DNA from: Syngnathus acus
Taxonomy: Eukaryota; Chordata; Actinopteri; Syngnathiformes; Syngnathidae
Direction of reading: 5' to 3'
DNA: 64,000 nucleotides
Assembly: GCF_901709675.1 (NCBI RefSeq)
Contig: NC_051096.1
Span: 5,731,001-5,795,000 of the forward strand
The position numbers were made by a program, and so were the translations under genes. This document shows, piece after piece, positions 17,527 to 28,568 of the stretch; within the stretch, counting starts at the first letter, position 1, and each line of letters opens with the position of its first letter. The notes under the pieces are model-generated. The model was not told the origin of the DNA. It made no database searches and saw nothing but the letters and a program-made list of their open reading frames with translations.

Positions 17527-19754
17527 AGAGGAGCCTGAAAGCGAAAGCCAGCCGAGAGTTTGCGTGCCACCTCCGTCTCCTCCGCTGTGTTTCAAAGATG
17601 AGATTTTTTTTTTTTTTTTTTAATGCTCGTTACGGCTCAGATTTCACAGGAGCTCGGTATGCATTTGTAGACTATAGGGAAACCCAAAGCGCCCGATTAT
17701 GTTCATTTAAAAACCTTTTTGGACTATTTTGTCACGTTGACGCTTTTACATGATATTTCTGGCGTGTTTTAAACGGCAAGCTGCCTTAATGTGGACACGA
17801 GTCAGCCAGTCAAGTTGATGACAGTTAGTGAAAGATGACTTACAGCCATCCCATGATGCCTTACTGTGAAGTGCATACGCTTAGACTGTTGTTTATCTTG
17901 TAGGTCAGCTGGTGTGTGATAAAAAAAGAAGTTCATGCATTTTACGTTCGGGGGGGGGGGGGGGGGGGGGATTTTAACTCGTAGCTGAATGGCCCTAATT
18001 TTTTTTTTTTGTGAGCCGTGTGTTTTATTTAAACAAAAAAAATCCAGATTTACAGAATTAGGGCAAAGATGTCTGTCGGGCTTACCTCAGGGTGTCCTTC
18101 AGTGCAATAAGGTTCGGTGATAAAGCGATTTGTATTTTTTGTTTGTCTTCAGGAAGTTTGTTTGGGATCATGTAGCAGGATGCAAAACATATATGGCGTG
18201 TGAAGGGATGCTACTGAAGTGCCTGATGGGATTGGAGAGTGCAATGTTTGCATGGAAATAAGGTTTGTGATAAGTATGGCGGTTTGCAATGTTCTTTTAA
18301 CCTCACAGCAGAACCACCGAAACTCGACTTCAGCTACTGCTAGTTAAAGAATAATGTAGTATTTTCTTGAAGAAAAAAAAAAGCATATTATAGACTATAT
18401 ATTAATACAGTGGGACTTGAAACTTAGTATATATTCACTGCACTTAAGGGTCATTTGCCTGCATTGGAATGCATCTTTAGTCATGTAAATAGTTCCCCAT
18501 TTCACATTTAATGCAGTGCCCTGATGAGAAGTGACCACTTGTTGAGTTTACTTGAACAGTCAAAAAAAAAAGCCTTTAAATCAAGAGCTTGGGCTTAACT
18601 GGACATCTGCAGTTTTCCTCTCACGAGTCCAAAGATTGAGGCGTATTTATATTTTAAGGTATTTGTCTGAGAAGTAATCATATTGGAGGGCAGGTATTAT
18701 TTGTTTTGAATAAGTGTCATCGGTCTCTAAATCGGTTCACGCAAAGCACCGAGACCCCCGCAAAGTGCGATCGGTAGTGAAACATATTCTGGTCGAAGGT
18801 TCGTCCTCTGTGCCTTTATGTGATGGTGCTGAAGAAAAAACAAAAAAAGCAGAAAATCAAAGAACTATTCTCTCTATTTAACAACAATACTGTAAGGTGA
18901 TTTTGTACTTTGTGTGCCTCTGTCATATGCCAAGAACAAACAAACAAAAAAAAATGATGCAGGATTGATCTGTTTTGGAGCTGACAGGACCAAATGATGT
19001 GACGAGGGGAAGTTTTGAGTGGACGGGCAATGTTAATCACAACCTTCATACATAGCTGCAGCCCTTGTGAGAAAACTAGTTCAACACAAACCTCATTGTG
19101 TTTTTGTTCGACTTTATACTGTATTCCCTCATCAGTTTACTGCCTGGTTGATGTGCACATTTGTGGGAAAGCAATAATAAAGCAGCCGTCAAGTATCTGT
19201 GAATCCACTTAATTTGCTCTTGATCCATTTTGAAATATGATTTTGGAGATGTTTACAGTCACGAGTCTTGTCTCCAAGCAAAAACGAATACGATACCTGT
19301 TGTTGGATGCATATCACACCTAATTGACAATGTTCCCTTTTTGCTGATCTTTACGCTAGTCGAGACTGTTTTGTCTTAACACTTGCCTGGTTCTAATTTA
19401 AGCCTTTTATTTAGTTATACTATTTAATTTTTGTAATAAATACCTTGTTAAAGACAAAAAAAGTGTTGTTTTGGTGGTGATAATTTGCTGAATGCAATTA
19501 AAATGTGCTCTTACAAATGGTCATGTCTTTGTTTTCTTCAAACCTGCTGCTAATAAAGTATGAAATATAATAGTATGTCATAGTTGAGCGCATTAAATTA
19601 AAAGATATTTGGATGTACTGTGATTACTGTAATTGAATTTTACATAAGTTAACAGTCTGGGGAACACACATATTATCAGACCTATATTTAGGTTAATTTT
19701 AAAAGCCTGACAATACAAGGTGTCTTTTAATTCTTCAAAGTAGTCATTTTGACC
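17527..19754 (+). other. Long 3' UTR of ago3 and downstream flank
   Basis: About 2 kb without a gene. It holds a T-run at about 17607-17622, an uninterrupted G-run of about 20 at 17951-17970, and several A-runs. AATAAA signals occur at 19435-19440 and 19552-19557, so the transcript may end near 19.46 or 19.58 kb. Long 3' UTRs are usual for Argonaute genes. I see no separate gene. Confidence 0.55.
19552..19557 (+). promoter_or_regulatory. Probable distal poly(A) signal of ago3
   Basis: This AATAAA is the last canonical hexamer before the foldback repeat block. A second one 117 bp upstream at 19435-19440 is an equally good candidate. Confidence 0.4.
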
Positions 19755-21310
19755 AGTCGTGATGACTGCTTTGGTTTATCCTGGGAAGCGTCACGCCGAA
19801 AAATGGAAGTGCCCTAAAACCTCACATTATCCGAAATCAATACATATGTCGCCCCCTCGCGGTCAGTTACTGAAATGCCAGTGTTGATTATTTCTGGGAC
19901 TTGCAAATAGACGAGTCGTTTGTTTATATTGTTTATATTATGTTTATATTGTTATATTATAGAATTTTTATATTTAAACATATATTTAAACAATATAATC
20001 TGAACATAATATAAACAAAAATATAACGATAACAATAATTATAGTAGTAATATATTATTATATAATAGTATATATATAATCATAATAATATAAACATAAT
20101 ATAAACATAATTTAAACAAACAACTCATCTATTTGCAAGAAATCATTATCAAGGCTTATCCTGGGAAGCGTCACGCCGAAAAATGGAAGTGCCCTAAAAC
20201 CTCACATTATCCGAAATCAATACATATGTCGCCCCCTCGCGGTCAGTTACTGAAATGCCAGTGTTGATTATTTCTGGGACTTGCAAATAGACGAGTCGTT
20301 TGTTTATATTGTTTATATTATGTTTATATTGTTATATTATAGAATTTTTATATTTAAACATATATTTAAACAATATAATCTGAACATAATATAAACAAAA
20401 ATATAACGATAACAATAATTATAGTAGTAATATATGATTATATAATAGTATATATATAATCATAATAATATAAACATAATATAAACATAATTTAAACAAA
20501 CAACTCATCTATTTGCAAGAAATCATTATCAAGGCTTATCTTGGGAAGCGTCACGCCGAAAAATGGAAGTGCCCTAAAACCTCACATTATCAGAAATCAA
20601 TACATATGTCGCCCCCTCGCGGTCAGTTACTGAAATGCCAGTGTTGATTATTTCTGGGACTTGCAAATAGACGAGTCGTTTATGTTTATATTGTTTATAT
20701 TATGTTTATATTGTGTTATTATATTATTATAGAATTTTTATATTTAAACATATATTTAAACATATCATCTCAACATAATATAAACCAAAATATAACGATA
20801 ATAATAATTATAATAGTAATATATTATATAATAGTATATATATAATCATAATAATATAAACATGATATAAACATAATTCAAACAAACAACTCGTCTATTT
20901 GCAAGAAATCATCGACACTGGAATTTCACTAACTGACCAGGAGGGGGCGTCAAATGTATTGATTTCTGATGATGTGCGGTTTTAGGGCGCTTCCATTTTT
21001 GGGTGTGAAATTGAAGCGACGATTTCCAGAATAAGCCTAAGCAGTCATCAAATGGGTCAATTAGATTTTAAAATTAGTATTTTATAGTGCTACAACAAAA
21101 ATAGAACATAGCACGAGAGATAAATTGAAAAACAAAAACAAAAAACGGCTTGTCTATTTGGGATTTCCAGAAGTCATTTCACTAGCTAACCAGGAGGGGG
21201 CGACAAATGTATTGCTTTCTATTGATAGTGAGGTTTTGAGACACTTCCATTTTTGGGCGTTTGAAATTGAAACATCAATTTCCAGCGTAAACCAAAGCAG
21301 TCATCACGCC
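19755..21310. repeat. Tandem and nested foldback (MITE-like) element, 380-bp period
   Basis: Three head-to-tail copies of a 380-bp unit start at about 19776, 20156 and 20536. The motif gggaagcgtcacgccgaaaa recurs exactly 380 bp apart. Each unit has a conserved GC-rich part containing gtcgccccctcgcggtcagt and then an AT-rich hairpin of repeated tttatatt/aatataaac. The block begins with cgtgatgactgctttggttta at 19759 and ends with its inverted counterpart taaaccaaagcagtcatcac at 21287-21306. A second, internal inverted end lies near 20980-21050. So long terminal inverted repeats enclose the array. The first two units are nearly identical; the third differs by small indels. No transposase is encoded. 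Confidence 0.85.
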
Positions 21311-21775
21311 GGCTCAATTAGATTTTAAATGTTTATTTCTTTTTGTATCAATTTTAAAAGTACAATCAAATAACCAATCGTTTTTCTATTTTTAATCTTT
21401 TTACAAATAAATAAATATCCAATGACTGAAAGAGACACGGACGGTATGGCCTGTGTAAATCAATTAAATTAAGATTAATAACAATAAACGTTGCAGTATT
21501 TGCATTGTTTCAGACAACCCCATCATATTTAATTGCATTTGTGGCTTACATAACCTGCATAAAGATGGCAAACACCAGATTTGTTGTTGGCTGTGCTCTT
21601 TTTTTTCAAAGCAATAAAACTTTATACGGAGGCAATCCTATCGTAACAAAACTGCCCCATATGATATATGATTGAGTAAATTACATAATGAGCAAATCCC
21701 TCACTCACAAAAACAAATTTCCTTTCAAATTAGTTTCATAAAGCTAACATTGTCCTCTCAAGTGGGAGAAAAAGG
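21311..21775. other. AT-rich gap, 3' flank of ffar2-like gene
   Basis: Non-coding, AT-rich. It probably includes the 3' UTR of the minus-strand receptor gene that ends at 21776. Nothing else is recognised. Confidence 0.4.
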
Positions 21776-22790
21776 TCACCCACACCTTAGAATGTGCAGC
21801 TTGGCCACGACATTCTTCAAGCAGTGTTTTAGCATGCTCCGAACTGCAGCCGACGAGAAGTAAAAGATAAACGGATCCAGGCATGCATTGAGGGTGCTTG
21901 AGAGCAACGCCACGTTCCTCCACTCCTGGCTCTCTTGACGTGCATAGCCCACCACGTGGGAGACGTTGTAAGGCCCAAAGCAGACGGCAAACACCACCAG
22001 AGTGCCGAGGGCAAGTCCGATGGCCCGCAGCCTCCGCCGCCTGCTGATGTTAGGGAGACGCGACAAGATGAGGATGAAGTTGACGTAGCAGAAGCAGCAG
22101 ATGAGAAAGGGGATGCAGAAGAGGACGAAGAAGAGCTCCAGACGGACCGGCAGCAGGATTTTCAGCTCGGATTCAGTGAAGTCCATGTAGCAGGTGGACG
22201 GAGGCTTGGCAGTTGCGTTTCCCCACTGGGCGTAAGGCATGATGTAGACAATGCTGAGGTTCAAGGAGGTCACCACCCAGAAGAGCACACAGGCCACCAC
22301 GGCGTTGCGGGGCCTGCGGCACAGGGCGTACCTGAGGGGGTAGGCCACGCCCAAGTAGCGCTCCACACCCACGGCGGTGAGCAGCAAGGTGCTATTGTAG
22401 ATGGTGCCGTAGAAGATGAAGCCGGTAAAAGGACAAAGCGGGAAGGGTAACACCCAAGCCATATTGTCTGAGGCCTCCTTCATTTTAAAGGGCAGGAAAG
22501 CCAAGAAAATGAGGTCGGAAATGGTGAGGTTGAGGAGGAGGACGTCGATGGGCGCCGCCCGGGTGCGCACTTTGTGGCAGAAAGTGTAGAACGCCAAGAT
22601 GTTGGCCGGCACCCCCATGAGGAAGGTGAAGATGTAAACAGGTAGTAGAAGGTGGGACATGCCGCTCTCTGACACATACTAGAAGGAAAACCAACATTCA
22701 TATATTAACAATAATCTAACTGCCACCTGTAAATACGCTATAAGCAAAAAATCTAAATCAAATGATGCCTACCTGACGGCTGTCAGACAT
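21776..22790 (-). CDS. ffar2: Free fatty acid receptor 2-like GPCR
   Basis: Class A GPCR of the free fatty acid receptor family, a plasma-membrane sensor of carboxylates. The main exon is 21776-22678. It reads back to a splice acceptor, and a short exon at 22773-22790 (MSDSRQ) joins it in frame, giving 305 aa. If that exon is not used, translation could begin at the Met of MSHLLLPVYIF. Seven membrane segments are visible. Family marks are GVERYLGVAYPL at the end of TM3, LLPVRLEL in TM5 (ligand-binding Arg), CFGPYNVSHVVGY in TM6 (ligand-binding His), EWRNVALLSS in TM7 (second binding Arg) and LDPFIFYFSSAAVR. The His that human FFAR2 has in TM4 aligns with Asn here. FFAR2 and FFAR3 are close, so the FFAR2 label is by best overall resemblance. 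The neighbour upstream on the same strand is ffar1. Confidence 0.85.
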
Positions 22791-23178
22791 GATGCCTCAG
22801 TCTCCCCATCACTGTGCGACTCGTGTCAACAGGCTACTGTCTCGGTCTCACAAATCATAAAAAGTACATATCTCCTATCTCACCTCCACTGGCGGAAATT
22901 TAATAAGCTTTGGGACATAATATTTGTCGCTCAGACTGTCCAAACATCATCACCCGGCAACCGTTCGTAAGACCGCACTGTTCTATGGAAATTTGCCGTA
23001 ATCACTCAGGGTCAAAGGTCTCGGAAGAGTGATGCATCATTCAAATATGATGAATGGATGCTTTTATTTTGCGGCAATAAAGGGGCCCGACATGAGTCAG
23101 TAAAGTGCTTGTACCTTGAAAATCTCAAAGATATCTCAAGCCTTGTCTTCTAATGAGGAACTAGTTGCCATAGTAACC

Positions 23179-24180
23179 TCATTCCTGACTGGGTTTTTGC
23201 ACGTCCGCCCCGGCTCGGCTCCCCTCGGTAATTGTAGCCGGTGACCGAATATTAGCCACGGTGTTTGGAGAGGTGCAACGATGTCGAAAGCCTTCAGTCC
23301 GACTCAATCTGCTTTGTCCTCCGCAAATCCTTCCCGCCATCCCCCTCGAGGTGGCCGACGACAACATCAGCATGACGACGGGCTCCAGGAAAACATTACA
23401 AGAGCTTGTCAACATGGCGTACGTTCTCCACTTGACGTTTTCCCCCGTCACGAAGCCCACCACGTGCGAGGCGTTGTAGGGAGCGTAGCACACCACGAAC
23501 ACAGCCAACGTGGACAGCGCCACCGCCAAGACTCGTCTTTTCCCCACGGGCCTTAAGTTGGAGTGCCACACCAGGGTGACGCAACGCAGCGTGCAGAAGG
23601 ATGACACCGCTAGTGGCAGCAGGAACAGAACCACGGCCATCTCCAGACGGAGCGGCAGGAGCACGGCCAGCTGGGAGGCGTTGAAATGGTCGTAGCACGC
23701 CAAAGTGTCGTCCTTGACCGAGACGAAGTTGGCGCCGCCTTCTGCTACCAGGCCGACGCCGAGGTGAAGCAGCACCAAGGCCCACAGGGCCGCGCTGATG
23801 AAGCACGAGAGACGCGCTCGGCGGTAGCGCTTATAGACGAGAGGGAAGGCGATGCTGAGGTAGCGTCCCGTCGTCACGGCCGTGATGAACAGACAGCTTC
23901 CGTAGAGCGACGCAAAAAGGAAGAAGCTATAAACCGGGCACACGGGAGCCGGGAACCGCCAGTCTTGAAGCAAAGTCTCCAAAGCCTTGACGGGCAACCA
24001 GGCTACCAGGACCAGGTTGGCCAGGCAGAGGTTGAGGGCGTAGACCACGTTAGGCGTGGCGCCGCGCTTGCGGGCTTTACGGACGTACACGAACAGAACA
24101 AGCAAGTTGGCGGGAAGGCCCAGGAGAAAAGTGAAGGAGTAGACAAAAAGGGCCACGCAATCCTTGACGGCCACGTGCAT
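23179..24180 (-). CDS. ffar1: Free fatty acid receptor 1-like GPCR (GPR40 type)
   Basis: Single-exon class A GPCR, 333 aa, starting at the ATG at 24180. Seven hydrophobic segments occupy about residues 8-285, followed by a basic, Ser-rich tail. Features of the FFAR1 branch are VYALNLCLANL in TM2, GRYLSIAFPL (GRY in place of DRY, as in mammalian FFAR1), and WALVLLHLGVG in TM4. TM5 has LLPLRLEM (binding Arg), TM6 CYAPYNASHVVGF and TM7 WRTYAM (second binding Arg). Mammalian FFAR1 has Asn where this protein has His after PYNAS, which makes its pocket look more like FFAR2 there. It lies 389 bp upstream of the ffar2-like gene on the same strand; the pair with usf2 nearby matches the human 19q13 cluster. 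Confidence 0.85.
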   Translation of the reverse strand: MHVAVKDCVALFVYSFTFLLGLPANLLVLFVYVRKARKRGATPNVVYALNLCLANLVLVAWLPVKALETLLQDWRFPAPVCPVYSFFLFASLYGSCLFITAVTTGRYLSIAFPLVYKRYRRARLSCFISAALWALVLLHLGVGLVAEGGANFVSVKDDTLACYDHFNASQLAVLLPLRLEMAVVLFLLPLAVSSFCTLRCVTLVWHSNLRPVGKRRVLAVALSTLAVFVVCYAPYNASHVVGFVTGENVKWRTYAMLTSSCNVFLEPVVMLMLSSATSRGMAGRICGGQSRLSRTEGFRHRCTSPNTVANIRSPATITEGSRAGADVQKPSQE

Positions 24181-25064
24181 CGTGGAGACGCTTGGGACGA
24201 CACGGCTGAGAGAAAAAGGAAAAATGTGCCATTGGTCCTCTCAAAAACAGGTTCCCATTTTGAATGGGGAGGCTGTGGAGTGAGCGTCCTCACTGGAGGT
24301 ACATGTTGTCATACACTCCATCATGGGCGTGAGATACCAATCAGAAGATGCACGCACTCATGCAGAAGTATCAGACATTTAGCGGGTCATAATTGCCCTC
24401 TCACTGAAGGGAAAAACAACTAGGCCTTTAAGTGAAATGATTCAGAATAATCGAGGGTCGCATACGGCCGAGGCGGCTTAAATGCTCTGGAGGGGCCGTA
24501 AAAGGAGCAGCGGCGGGAAGTTTGGCCACTGAGGTAGTGATGGCGAGGATGGGGATGACTTGTTTGGAGCATGAGGGATCACCTGGTTTTATGGTCGAGT
24601 AAATGGTTCGTGGAAAAAAAAAAAAAAAAAGTGTGGCAGAGACGTGGGCTGAAATAAATGGAGCAGAAATGAGTTGTTGTGGAAAGACACAAATTGAAAG
24701 CTGTTGCCAGAAAAAGTTCGACTAAATCATGAGGTCCATGCTTTCTTCATTTCTGCTTTTAAAGAGAATAATGCTCAGCGTGATCTTCATTTACAATGTT
24801 TCTTCCTCTTCCTGCATATATAAGTATATCCGTGGGAGTCACATCTTCATGCCGTAAACAGCGTCAGATGGTCAAACATTACGACTAAACCAAACAAAGC
24901 CATAAAAGGAACCACCTTAACGCAGACGTGAGCCTTGTATGCACACATACCGGAAAAATCTCCCGAACACACTAAACTTCAAGTCATCTCAAATAAATTG
25001 GTCCTATATGATATAAAAATGAAATATTTATAGATGAGTAGAATTCAAGCAAAAAAAAAATAAT
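24181..25064. other. Intergenic, ffar1 promoter side and tekt2 3' side
   Basis: No gene recognised. There is a pure A-run at about 24614-24631. A short open frame overlapping 23686-24423 on + is the antisense shadow of ffar1. Confidence 0.45.
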
Positions 25065-27578
25065 TCAGGCTTCAAGATGCCTGTCGCTCCTCCCGCTGGA
25101 GCTAGTTAGTAAAAGTAGCGGTACCGGAGTGTCGTCGCCGTATAATATCGGGATGAGTCGGTTTCGGATGTTGATGCAACGTTCCTCCAGACACAAAGAA
25201 GCCCGTTTCCTGGCGTGATCTTGCATCATTTTGTTGTGATGAAGCTTCAGTCTCTGTAACGAGTGCCTGAAAGAGAAGAAAATGGAGGTCATTCCAAATA
25301 GCGTCAGGTGTGAATATATTTCAAACTCACTGAGCTTCAGCTAGCTTTTCCTTCAGAATAGCAATGGTAGCTTGTAGCTTATTGACTTCATCAACAAGGC
25401 AACGTTGAGCCTGGAAATAGGAAGGAAAGGTCAGAGAAGAATAGTATGTCGCTTGAGATGTTCTTCAGGTCCACCTCGTCTCTGCAGAGGTCCATGCCGG
25501 GTCGGCAGGTTCTGTTCTCCAGTCTGGTGTGAGCCAGCTTCAGCGGAGCTGTTTTTGCCTTCAGGTCGGCATCCAATTTGAATATGTCGCTCTCCATGTC
25601 GGCGATCTCGTTTTCGGTCTACAAGAAGATCGCTTTTTAAAAAGAGTTTCTCGATGTCATGTGTGTGGTGTAAACGCACGTTTTTCAGTTGCCACTCAAG
25701 CTCGCGACAAGCTTGTTGCTCTTGATGGTTGCGCTTACGCAGAGCGAACTCCGTGGCTCTCTGCTGGAGCTTCAAGTCGTTTTGCAGCTAGACGGATTGA
25801 AAATGTTACAACGTGAAACCCAAATGTTGCTTTCGAGGAGAGTTTTGGTACTTTGACTCTGGTGAGACTCATGTTCTCCCTCAGCTGCTCGGACATCTGC
25901 ATGGCTTCATGGGCCCGGGCCAAGTTCAAGCGGGTGAATTGAATCCACTCATGTGGCGTGCACGAACTGCGGAATTAATTTATTTATGATTTTTTTTAAG
26001 GCATAAAAAAAGACTGATGTTTACCCAGCAGGTATTCGAGTAGGATCTGGCTTGAGGGAGATCTGGGATGACGTTATTGTAAGTTCCAGACAGGTATTAT
26101 CGATCTCCAGCGTTTCCACCTTGTTCTGGAGGTCACCAGTGAGCTGCTGTCGAATTTTCTGCAAAATACTAAAAAGTCACAATGTTAATTAGTGCCGCCA
26201 TCGTGACTGAAACTCCAAGTCGATGCGCTTATTCTTACCAGAGTTGTTCAAACGCTTGATCAATAAGCTGCTGTAGGGCTTGCTGCACTTTTTCGATAAC
26301 ATGCACTTCTTTTTTTAACTCCTTTTCCACGGGGTCGTTGACCAACTCAAATCCTTCCCGTCCCTCCCTTAAAGTCAGGCTCTCCATGCTGACCTCGAGG
26401 GGAACAGCCGTGGCGGCCAAAGTCTCCTCGGTCCGGATTTTAGACTTCCGTGACATACACATATATCATAGCATGTAACCATTTGAAATAGCAGATGAGT
26501 TATATTTGTTTGACATTACCAGTGTCAGTGCTTGAATCTCCTCATCTACTTTCTTTGCGCAGGTTATGAGCTGATCCTTGCACCTTGTAACCTCGTAGAC
26601 CCGGTCCCTCAACATGCGGGAGGTGTCACTTTCGTCCCAGTTTGTCTGTGGAGTAATAGTGCAGGATAATAATTGGAAATAACAGCCAAAGTGCATTTTA
26701 AGGCAATGAAACGAGGACCCACCGTACAGGTCGTGACATTGCGGAGTGACCTGCTCTCTTGGCGGATGACATTGGAAGCATAGCGCTCAATTTCTGCAGT
26801 GGAAGATAGTTTCTGGTTGTTGTTGCACCATTCTGGTACACCGTAGTGCACAATGGGCTTCTCGGGATGTTTGGTCTTTGGACTGAGTCATTGATAATCA
26901 AAGAGTTAGTCATCTGGGATGTGTCAGATGCCACCCCCCCCTCTCCAAAAAAAATTAAAATAAAATAATAATCATAATGTTGGTGACGCCAAATGTTTTT
27001 AAGATAGTAATTTGCTGTATCAACGGAATCTAAATTATTTCCCACTACTGTATCGTGTAAGACGAATCTGCGGATCTTGGTCGCAAGCTAGTATTACATT
27101 ATTCAGTCTCATTATTCACGTTACACGTTTCAAATCCACTTTTATGCAAAAGTTTAAAATATTTACTTGTGTGCTTTTAAAATGTAAATACAATTTTAAC
27201 TTTATAAAGCAACTCGATGTTCGATATTCTTTGGACGAAAATGCGCGAATTTGATAACACACAAATTGTTGAATTAATAAACATAGCACATATATTCATC
27301 CGTAAAAGCGAATTAAAACGGAATAATCCCTTTTGTAACACAAATTGCAATGAATCAGACTGCAAAACTGTAGATTTTACTGTCACCGTTGTCATTAGCA
27401 TAACCCGAAACTTGCCATTTTCCTCAATATAATTTGTACATTTCTGTTATATTGATCTCTAACGTCTTTGTCATTTCTAAATGTTTAAAATTAATATTTT
27501 TTTGCTTAGAATGACTCACATTCGCTCCATTATGTTCAGCTCGTTGGCGCGTGCTGGTCGTTGCTGCAGGGTTTCCAT
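25065..27578 (-). CDS. tekt2: Tektin-2
   Basis: Coiled-coil filament protein of ciliary and flagellar microtubule doublets. The start exon is 27520-27578 (METLQQRPARANELNIMER), ending with a 2-nt overhang that joins exon 2 (26723-26882) in frame. Then come 26520-26645 (TNWDESDTSRMLRDRV), an exon from about 26450 to 26239 (VPLEVSMESLTLREGREGF, DPVEKELKKEVHVIE), and further exons near 26160-26040, 25975-25855, 25785-25685 and 25620-25445. The last two are near 25410-25335 and 25267-25065. The tektin signature appears as RPGMDLCRD, one or two changes from the usual RPNVELCRD. LAHTRLENRT just before it and DPTRIP in the middle are TEKT2-type. The C-terminus after the last helix is short and has no close match known to me. 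Some inner exon edges are uncertain by a few bases. AGO3-TEKT2 adjacency is conserved with human. Confidence 0.85.
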
Positions 27579-28568
27579 AGCAACGGTCCGTTCGTCTCCA
27601 GGTGACGGCACAAACTTGACTGAAAACACGTCACGCATATTTCCTGCAAACAGTACGCAACTTAACTACATTTAGGGGATTTAATATAATGCAATGTCAA
27701 ACACAATGATAAAAAGTGCAAAACATTGTAGAATTAAAATTCTACGCAGTTGAGACAAAACGTCCATGACAATCCCAAATACCATTTCATTCATGCTCAT
27801 TGTTTTATTGCCTTCAATTAGCCGCATAGGTCCCAAACATTTCTGCGTAATTGATTAGTGGGGGAGCAACACAAACAAAAATGCCCGAGGCCAAAAAAGA
27901 GGCAGGTCTCTCGATGAGCCCTCACATTCATTAACCTGAAACTAAACTAACCTACCTTATGTGATGCACAATAAAATGGATCTGTTCATAGCACCCGGAA
28001 ACAAAACAAAAAGGATTCAAAAAATAAAATCTATATGTAAAATCTGGAAACCAGATGCCAGTGCACTTACCCCAATTACCTGAGCTAGATGTCTTGCGCT
28101 AAAATAAAACCAACACCGTCAAAACTATTTCACTGAGTAACTGCCTTAAAAGAATAATTAAGTGTGCTGTCTGTGGACAAAGTTGATAAATTAAGTGAGT
28201 GGTACTTCCTATTCATTTGGTAGCGTCATAAAAATAACAAATACACCAAAAAGGGTGAGTTAGGAGGTGTGGCAGGATTATAAATTACAGTAAAATAAAG
28301 CTTTGTGCAAGTGTGGTGGAGCGCCGAGGTCGTTCTCCTTGAAGCAGAGGTGGTGGTGGGGGGTTCACTGGGCTATTCAGCAAATGTCAGCCAATGGCCA
28401 GCAGCATATGGAGGGAGACATTGTCTATCAGTGGTCCTTCCACTGGCCCACTTTGTGTTCAATGGGATCGAGATGGAAGTAATCACCCATGGTTATTCCT
28501 TTCCTGTAGAGTTCAGGTGAGTGGGGAAAAACGCATGTTTACGACTCGACAGGTGTCCGGTCCGTTTA
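27579..28568. other. Intergenic, tekt2 promoter and usf2 3' UTR
   Basis: Non-coding. The left part should carry the tekt2 promoter and the right part the 3' UTR of usf2, both genes being on minus. No repeat or RNA gene recognised. Confidence 0.45.

Noticed and set aside
21935-22450. 171-codon frame on the strand opposite the ffar2-like gene
   Set aside because: Antisense shadow of a GC-rich GPCR; acidic low-complexity translation with no domain.
23686-24423. 245-codon frame opposite ffar1
   Set aside because: Same cause: antisense shadow of a real single-exon receptor.
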